Positions 57,025 to 64,000 of a DNA stretch of 64,000 bases are shown here, in pieces (the stretch's first letter is position 1; the number at the start of each line of letters is the position of its first letter). The DNA lies in assembly GCA_002104935.1 (NCBI GenBank), contig MCGT01000005.1, positions 682,001-746,000 on the forward strand. The letters are read 5' to 3'. Source of the DNA: Hesseltinella vesiculosa. Its lineage: Eukaryota > Mucoromycota > Mucoromycetes > Mucorales > Cunninghamellaceae. The position numbers and the translations under genes are program-made. The notes under the pieces are model-generated. The model was not told where the DNA came from. It did no database searches and saw nothing but the letters and a program-made list of their open reading frames with translations.

Positions 57025-58194
57025 ATGAGTAACAATGACAATGACATTCAAGAACGCATTGCTGCTGCGCGAAGAGAGGCCGAGGCGCTGAAAGACCGTA
57101 TCAAGCAACGAAAAGAGGCTCTGGCGGATACAACACGTAAGGGCATGAAAGGAAAAAGACGGTAAAAATAACACTGCCTCCTATTTTTTTTGTAGTACAA
57201 GAAATGGCTCAAGAAGTGGAGGTGCTGCCGAGAATAGTGATGCGGGCTCGGCGCACGCTAAAGGGACATTTGGCGAAGATTTACTCGATGAACTGGGCGC
57301 AAGATAAACGGCATTTGGTGTCTGCCTCTCAAGACGGTAAGCTGATCGTGTGGGATGCTTACACGGCCAACAAGGTGCATGCGATTCCGTTGCGGTCGTC
57401 GTGGGTGATGACGTGCGCATACTCTACGACGGGAAACTTGGTGGCGTGTGGTGGTCTTGATAATATTTGTTCGATTTACAATCTACGAGCGCGCGATGGG
57501 CCCATCCGTCCAACGCGTGAGTTGTCAGCACATACGGGCTACCTCAGCTGCTGTCGATTTATCAGCGACCGTCAGATCTTGACGTCTTCGGGCGACATGT
57601 CCTGTATGCTTTGGGACATTGATGCTGGGGTGAAGATTGAAGAATTTTTGGATCATACGGGCGATGTCATGAGGCAAGTGAGCAGGGAAAAAAAAAAAAA
57701 AAAAAAAAAAAAAGGGTCTAACTTGCGTTTTATGTAGTCTGTCGTTGGGGGACAATCCACACGTGTTTGTGAGTGGGGCTTGTGATGCGACAGCCAAGGT
57801 GTGGGACACAAGAAGTCGGAAATGCGTACAGACATTTGTAGGCCATGAAATGGATATCAATGCGGTGCAGTTCTTTCCCAATGGTCAGGCATTTGCAACA
57901 GGCTCGGACGATGCCAGCTGCCGATTGTATGATCTACGGGCCGATTGTGAACTCAGCAGCTATGCCAGTGAAGCGGTGTTGTGTGGCATCACTTCGATTG
58001 CGTTTTCGGTGTCCGGCCGATTGCTGTTTGGTGGCTACGATGATTGCAACTGTCACATCTGGGACACTTTGAAGGGCGAGCGTTTGGGAACGCTGTCGGC
58101 GCATGAAAACCGGGTGTCCTGTCTTGGCGTGGCGACCGATGGCATGGCTCTTTGCACTGGTAGTTGGGACGCCTCTCTGAAAGTATGGGCCTAG
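57025..58194 (+). CDS. Heterotrimeric G protein beta subunit
   Basis: Three exons (57025-57136, 57196-57673, 57738-58194) encode 348 aa, the usual length. An N-terminal coiled helix ([20 protein letters not shown]) binds G-gamma, and seven WD repeats follow ([93 protein letters not shown]), ending [10 protein letters not shown]. With G-gamma it anchors G-alpha at the plasma membrane for pheromone, nutrient and cAMP signalling. The second intron uses a GC donor. Confidence 0.96.
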
Positions 58195-58445
58195 TCGTTT
58201 TTTTTTTTTCTTTTTTCTTCGCATTAGATTCTGTCTTTCCCCTTTGGATACCCTATTTTATTTTACTCCTATCAATGTTTTTGAAATGGTGATCTCTCCT
58301 TTTTTGACGCCTCCTTTTTTTTTTCCCCATAGTCTTATTGTTTGATATATCTTTCACCCCCCCCCCCTACATCGTTTGAAAGAAATAAAATAAAAAAAAA
58401 AAAGAGGGAAACCGTTTTTTTAAAAAAAAGAACTGGAGGGGGTAT

Positions 58446-59174
58446 CTACCGATGATGTTTGATAGAGGGAGGAGGAGGAGGTAAGGAAGGTTTAAACCAC
58501 CGGTTGAAGATGGAGGCATGGGATCTTTCTAAAATGGCGGAATGGGCCGAGGAGGAAGAGTTGCGGCGATCCGGATAGCGTAGCATTAGATCAGAGGCTC
58601 GGCGCTGTAAAAGGGGATGCTGGTAGGGTTGGTGGGGGTCCGACCAAAGGACGGATGGGAAAGGTGAAGAGGCAGCAGAGGAGATGGAAGAAGAGGAAGA
58701 GGTGGAGAGGTCTTGGGGGAGAAAAGGAGAAGTGCTGGTATGGGTGGGCGGAGCAGGCGGCGGTGGGGACATGACACGGAGGAAAGATTCCACCAGCGGA
58801 TCTTCATACATGCGCAAGCAGCGATATTCTCGATTGACTCGATCGATTTCCTTTGTCAGGCGCTTCATATTGGCAGGGTGGTCGACGTGGTGCTTATCGT
58901 CAGCTAGGAAGCTTTGGCGCTGAAGCAGGAGCTTGTGTTGGGTGCGCGTGGGTGTCTTGTCGAGAGAGAGGGCGAGAGGCGAGGTGGCTTTGGGCTGCTT
59001 GGAACGGCTGTTGGAAGAATAAGGCTGGGCTTGGGCATGGCCTAAAAAGACATGGGTGCTGGCTTGCGATCGTAGCAATGGTTGACTTTGCCAATGACGT
59101 AGTGTGCGCGGCTGCTCGAGTCTCGGCGGTGCTTGAGGATTCGGGGTGCGAGTCACTGGGGCCGATTGGAACAT
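58446..59174 (-). CDS. Ser/Pro-rich protein of unknown function
   Basis: Start MFQSAPVTRTPNPQAPPRLE, about 242 aa, single exon. Mostly low-complexity Ser/Pro/Gln sequence that looks disordered. One short structured-looking segment (NMKRLTKEIDRVNREYRCLR) with basic and acidic heptads may be a coiled coil, and a second (RSHASIFNRWFKP) is near the C-terminus before a poly-Pro run. No known domain recognised. It lies just downstream of the ACBD5-like gene on the same strand, separated by about 210 bp, and could also be read as extra 3' exons of that gene. Confidence 0.5.
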   Translation of the reverse strand: MFQSAPVTRTPNPQAPPRLEQPRTLRHWQSQPLLRSQASTHVFLGHAQAQPYSSNSRSKQPKATSPLALSLDKTPTRTQHKLLLQRQSFLADDKHHVDHPANMKRLTKEIDRVNREYRCLRMYEDPLVESFLRVMSPPPPAPPTHTSTSPFLPQDLSTSSSSSISSAASSPFPSVLWSDPHQPYQHPLLQRRASDLMLRYPDRRNSSSSAHSAILERSHASIFNRWFKPSLPPPPPSIKHHR

Positions 59175-59384
59175 GAATCGACAATGAATGTATGCAGCAA
59201 GAAATGGGTCACAGGTAAGAGAAAGAAGGAAAATGGCCAAATTTGAGAAAAAAAAGGAGACATGTTTTTTTTGGGAACACACACGCACTTGCCACATGAC
59301 AAGCGTGGATTTTCACACAGTCCAAGTGATGGGCCTTTTTTATTCCAGCAACTGACAGAGGGAGGACAGAGGGAGGAAGCGAAT

Positions 59385-61098
59385 CTATGATGAGCCAAGT
59401 TTCCGCTGGTTTTTAAATATGGAGTTGACAATGGCAAAGGCAATAGGGCTTTTGCGTTGGTAAAGAATGAAGAAGAGGATCAGCAGGGTAAAGATGTTGA
59501 CAGATGCATGCTTCAGCGCAGCCTGTTGATCAGAGGATGAAAAAAAGTGAGCTTCGGCAGCAACAGGCCAGTGGTGACTTACTTTGAGCACCCATTGCCA
59601 GCCAGAGAGATCTTTTTCGCGCATCAAGACTTTGTTTTGCTTTTGCTGGTGGATCAGTTCCTGCCGTAATCCGTCGATGCGTTCGTTGAGGGCAATGATT
59701 TCTGATTGAAGGGTCTCCAGGGCACGTTTGGTTGCCGGGCCAAGAGCGACGACGGAGGTGTACTGCTGTTCAGTCAGGTAGCGACCACGCATGTGAGGGT
59801 CGCCCAGAGAGGCGGGGGGAGGTGGAGCATGGGCTGGGCCGGTGGCGGTGACGGAGGAAGTGGTGGAATCCATTAGGGGAGAGTCGATGGGCAGGGTACG
59901 CAAAGGTCGTTGGTGGGGATGGGAGGCCGAGGAAGTAGAAGGCCGGCGGCTGCTGTTGGAAAAGTAGCGTTGCTGCAAGGTGGAGCGAGTGTTGGTGCTT
60001 TCGTTGTCACTGTCAAAGTGGTGGTCTTGGTGGGGTTGATGGCGGATGTGTTGTTGTGGGGGCAGGGCGGGCACTTGGGTGGTAGCCCAGGGATTGATGG
60101 TATTATTCACGATGGATTCATCGACAAACGGTTGGACACGGAGGTCCTGGGAAGTGCTGGAGGGAGGTCGTCTGGGCGGCTGTGAGGGCCGGCGGTGAAA
60201 AGGGCTGGACAGGGCGGTCATCATGGACGGCGTGGATTCGACAGAGGGCGCACGGGGTACTGCCGATCGAGGTTGTTTTTCATGCCAGGAACGTCGATTG
60301 TATTGCCGTGAACGGTTCGACGTGCGGCTCTGCATAGATCGTGAAGGGGTCAGAGTCGGCACGCTATTCTGGATATCTCGAAGGTAGGCCTTTTCTTCCG
60401 CGTCGCCAGAGGATTCACCAGAGTCTGCAGCCGGCCGAATAGAAAGTGAAGTGAGTGAGGTAGATTGCCAATGTGGGTGTTTACCGCTGATATCTTGGTC
60501 GGTGGTTGTGTCGCTGTCTTGGTCGTCTTCTGATTCATCCCGGTCAGGTTGGATGGATGCAAAGGACTGAATGATTTGTTGCACCTGGGTTTTGGCTTGG
60601 GGTTTCCGATAAGCCTGTGACATCGTATAAAAGTTGGCGAGGTTGGTTGGCTTCGTGGGTTGCTTACCTCAGTACAGACAGCCAACAAGGTTTCTACGTA
60701 TTTGTGCTTGGCTTCCAATGAGGACATGCCTTCTAGTTTTTTCCAAGCATCCCTAAAAAATAGAAAAGCCAGTTAGTCATATTTTATTTTTTTTGCAAGG
60801 CTGAGTGCGGGGGATTGCCATTTAGCGCGCCCAACAACGTCAAAGATGCCTGGCCTTGGCGTATCGACATTGCCATGAGATACTTGTTTATACAAGGAGT
60901 AGAGCTATGATAATGATTAAAAGGACGTGTTGGAAAAAAGTGATGGCCGGCGGTTTTGTTTTTATTACTCACTTCTAGCTTTTGATCTTTTGTGGGCTGG
61001 AAGGCAGATGAAGACGGAAGATTTTGTACTGTTTGAAGTGCTTTGTGGTAGCGCTGGCTTATATATCGTTCCGAATAATGTGAAGGAATGGTTGACAT
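59385..61098 (-). CDS. Acyl-CoA-binding, C-terminally membrane-anchored protein (ACBD5/Atg37-like)
   Basis: Several exons. The N-terminal acyl-CoA-binding domain appears after splicing: RYISQRYHKALQTVQNL, DQKLELYSLYKQVSHGNV, GRAKWDAWKKLEGM, then AKHKYVETLLAV. These include the conserved YxLYKQ, KW-AW and Lys-Tyr ligand-binding positions. A long disordered Ser/Pro/Gln middle follows, then a coiled coil (ALETLQSEIIALNERIDGLR) and a C-terminal hydrophobic helix (VNIFTLLILFFILY) with a basic end. This layout matches peroxisomal tail-anchored ACBD5 and fungal Atg37, which act in very-long-chain acyl-CoA handling and pexophagy. The membrane is inferred. One intron near 60830 appears to use a GC donor. 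Confidence 0.78.
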
Positions 61099-61458
61099 GA
61101 AAAAAAAAAGTGATCAATAAAAGGGAGAGAAAGAAAAAAAAAAGGGGGGGGGGAGCGGGATTTTTTGAAAAAGTGACCAGCGGGGATCTGTCATTTGTTC
61201 TCATTTCCGTTGTCAACTATGAAAAGCAGGGCAGGTTGGCCTGGCCTGGCTCGGTTTTGCTCTTCTGTTTTACGCCCTCTCGTTTTTCGAAAAGTTTCCT
61301 ACCATCCTTCTCAAAGGCGGGGAAAAAGCAAGGAGGACCCATCCTTTTTTTCTAAAAGTGGACCAGAGCCATGTGATTCTGAAATCAATCTTGAATGGTT
61401 CAGCTTTTACTGCCAAAAAATCTAGCCAATAAAGTGTATAACTGTTTTTTGTTGTCAT

Positions 61459-62788
<1,330 letters not shown>

Positions 62789-62906
62789 TAGATGGAGGGG
62801 GGAAAAAGGGGGAAAGAAGAAAAAAAGGGAAAAATTATTTTTTTTTCCTGCCATCCACCAATGAAAAAACCCCGCATTTCCTATTCTTTTTTCTTTTTTA
62901 ACTGTC
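62789..62906. promoter_or_regulatory. Bidirectional promoter between ArfGAP and mitochondrial kinase genes
   Basis: Only 118 bp separate the divergent start codons. The interval is A- and T-run-rich. No specific transcription-factor site was recognised. Confidence 0.5.
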
Positions 62907-64000
62907 ATGCTACGTTCTCATGGTGTTGCTCGATATCTCACTCGCTCATTGACCACCGTCACTAAAACGTCAGAAAAACCGTTAGGACAAGCGTTTTATG
63001 ATGACAAGATTTTAACTGTAAACTATTCCATTTTGCAGAACCAAAGGCACCAAAAACTAATCGTTTTTTTTTAATCTTAGTATGCCAACAAACCCGTTCA
63101 GCCAGTGTCTTTACATCAGCTCATTCGTTTTGGCCAAACGCCTTCGTCCAATCAAAGTGCTCAATACGCTCGAACGGAACTACCTGTGCGTTTAGCAAGA
63201 CGAGTGCGCGCGTTTCAAACGCTCCCTTTCATCGTTGGCACCAATCCCTACATTCGAGAAATCTACCGGCTCTATTATGACTCGTTTGAATCGCTTGAAC
63301 CGTTTGTTCAGATGAAGCAATTTGATCCAGTAACCTATGCTGACAAGCTCAAGGATTTGGTAGAACGGCACACGGATAACATTCCTACTCTTGCTAGAGG
63401 TAATGGTTTGTTTGTACTGTCCAGCATCTGACGCGGGCAAACCTGTTTAGGCTTCCTTGAATGCAAACAATATATGGATCCTCATGATATGGCTATTTTT
63501 TTGGATGAAGTGATCAAGGCTCGCATTGGGATCCGTTTGATAGCCGAACAATGCATTGTGCTGACAGAGCAAGACCAACCACAGCAACAGCCTCGGCATT
63601 TTGGCATCATTGACACCAAGCTGCAGCCCAGTCAGCTTGTGCAACATTGTGCGGAATTTGTCGCCGAATTGTGTGATTTCAACTATGGTGTCAGTCCTGA
63701 AACCATTGTCAATGGCCACGTCGACACCAGCTTTACATATGTACCAGTGCATCTGGAATACATCCTGACCGAGCTCTTGAAAAACTCGCATCGTGCCACC
63801 GTCGAGCATTCACGCAAACAGCAGCTCGTGGACGTCCCTCCCATCGAAGTCACCATTAGCCACAGCCAAGAGGAGATTGGTATCCGCATCCGTGACCAAG
63901 GCGGCGGCATTAATGAAGACAGCCTGGCCAAGGTCTTTGATTACTCCTATACCACAGTGAAAAAGCCGGGCGAAGACGATGATCAGCTTAGCATATTCAA
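62907..64000 (+). CDS. Mitochondrial dehydrogenase kinase (BCKDK/PDK family), truncated by window end
   Basis: The start MLRSHGVARYLTRSLTTVTK is a mitochondrial presequence. Introns near 63018-63078 and 63402-63450 join KILT to YANKPVQPVSLHQL, and ARG to FLECKQY. The helical domain has ELPVRLARRVRAFQTLPFIV, and the GHKL ATPase part has ELLKNSHRATVEH (N box) and IRDQGGGI (G1 box). The protein is cut after QLSIF at the end of the window. NGHV and PFIVGTNP point more to the branched-chain 2-oxoacid dehydrogenase kinase side than to pyruvate dehydrogenase kinase. It phosphorylates the E1 component and switches the complex off. Confidence 0.88.

Overview
The window looks like nuclear DNA of an early-diverging filamentous fungus, probably Mucoromycota (Mucorales-like). 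The evidence is short, dense GT-AG introns with long T tracts before the acceptor, fungal-type genes (GH81 glucanase, P450, arrestin-like adaptors, G-beta, hybrid histidine kinase), A/T homopolymers everywhere, a U12-type AT-AC intron and Fanzor-like sequences. Most genes are spliced, so single open frames seldom equal whole genes. Intron joins were checked by hand for frame in the main genes, and total coding length is divisible by three in those where exact exons are given.

Layout. 0.4-8.8 kb: a Myb-like factor and a large multi-domain receptor. The receptor joins an extracellular part, pseudokinase domain and dimerisation helix like those of receptor guanylyl cyclases to a hybrid histidine kinase plus receiver. 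8.9-10.4 kb: a LINE 3' fragment and a 1-kb palindrome. 10.9-13.5 kb: an unrecognised, possibly decayed locus. 14.1-17.2 kb: two tandem arrestin-like genes. 17.4-20.2 kb: the spliceosome factor CWC15, then a head-to-head pair of very divergent H2B-like and H2A-like histones. 20.4-26.5 kb: an unknown protein, a secreted protein, a P450 with a palindromic promoter element, and LSM12 with a U12-type intron. 28.2-33.4 kb: decayed Fanzor (eukaryotic TnpB homologue) copies, one of them rearranged. 33.5-38.1 kb: a PP2C phosphatase and a GH81 endo-1,3-beta-glucanase.

38.1-51.6 kb is gene-poor. It holds a tandem array with a 126-bp core period, decayed mobile-element remnants, a tRNA-Pro(AGG) and a second LINE fragment. 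51.7-54.8 kb is a 986-aa protein with a GIY-YIG-like N-terminal region, bracketed by 260-bp direct repeats. 57.0-64.0 kb is gene-dense again: G-beta, a Ser/Pro-rich unknown, an ACBD5/Atg37-like acyl-CoA-binding tail-anchored protein, a SMAP/Age2-type ArfGAP, and divergently a mitochondrial BCKDK/PDK-type kinase cut by the window end.

The strongest unusual signals are the guanylyl-cyclase-receptor/histidine-kinase chimera, the divergent H2A/H2B pair, the U12 AT-AC intron in LSM12, the Fanzor remnants and the palindromes. The genes do not form one pathway. The window mixes signalling, chromatin/RNA and cell-wall or lipid housekeeping genes with islands of repeats.
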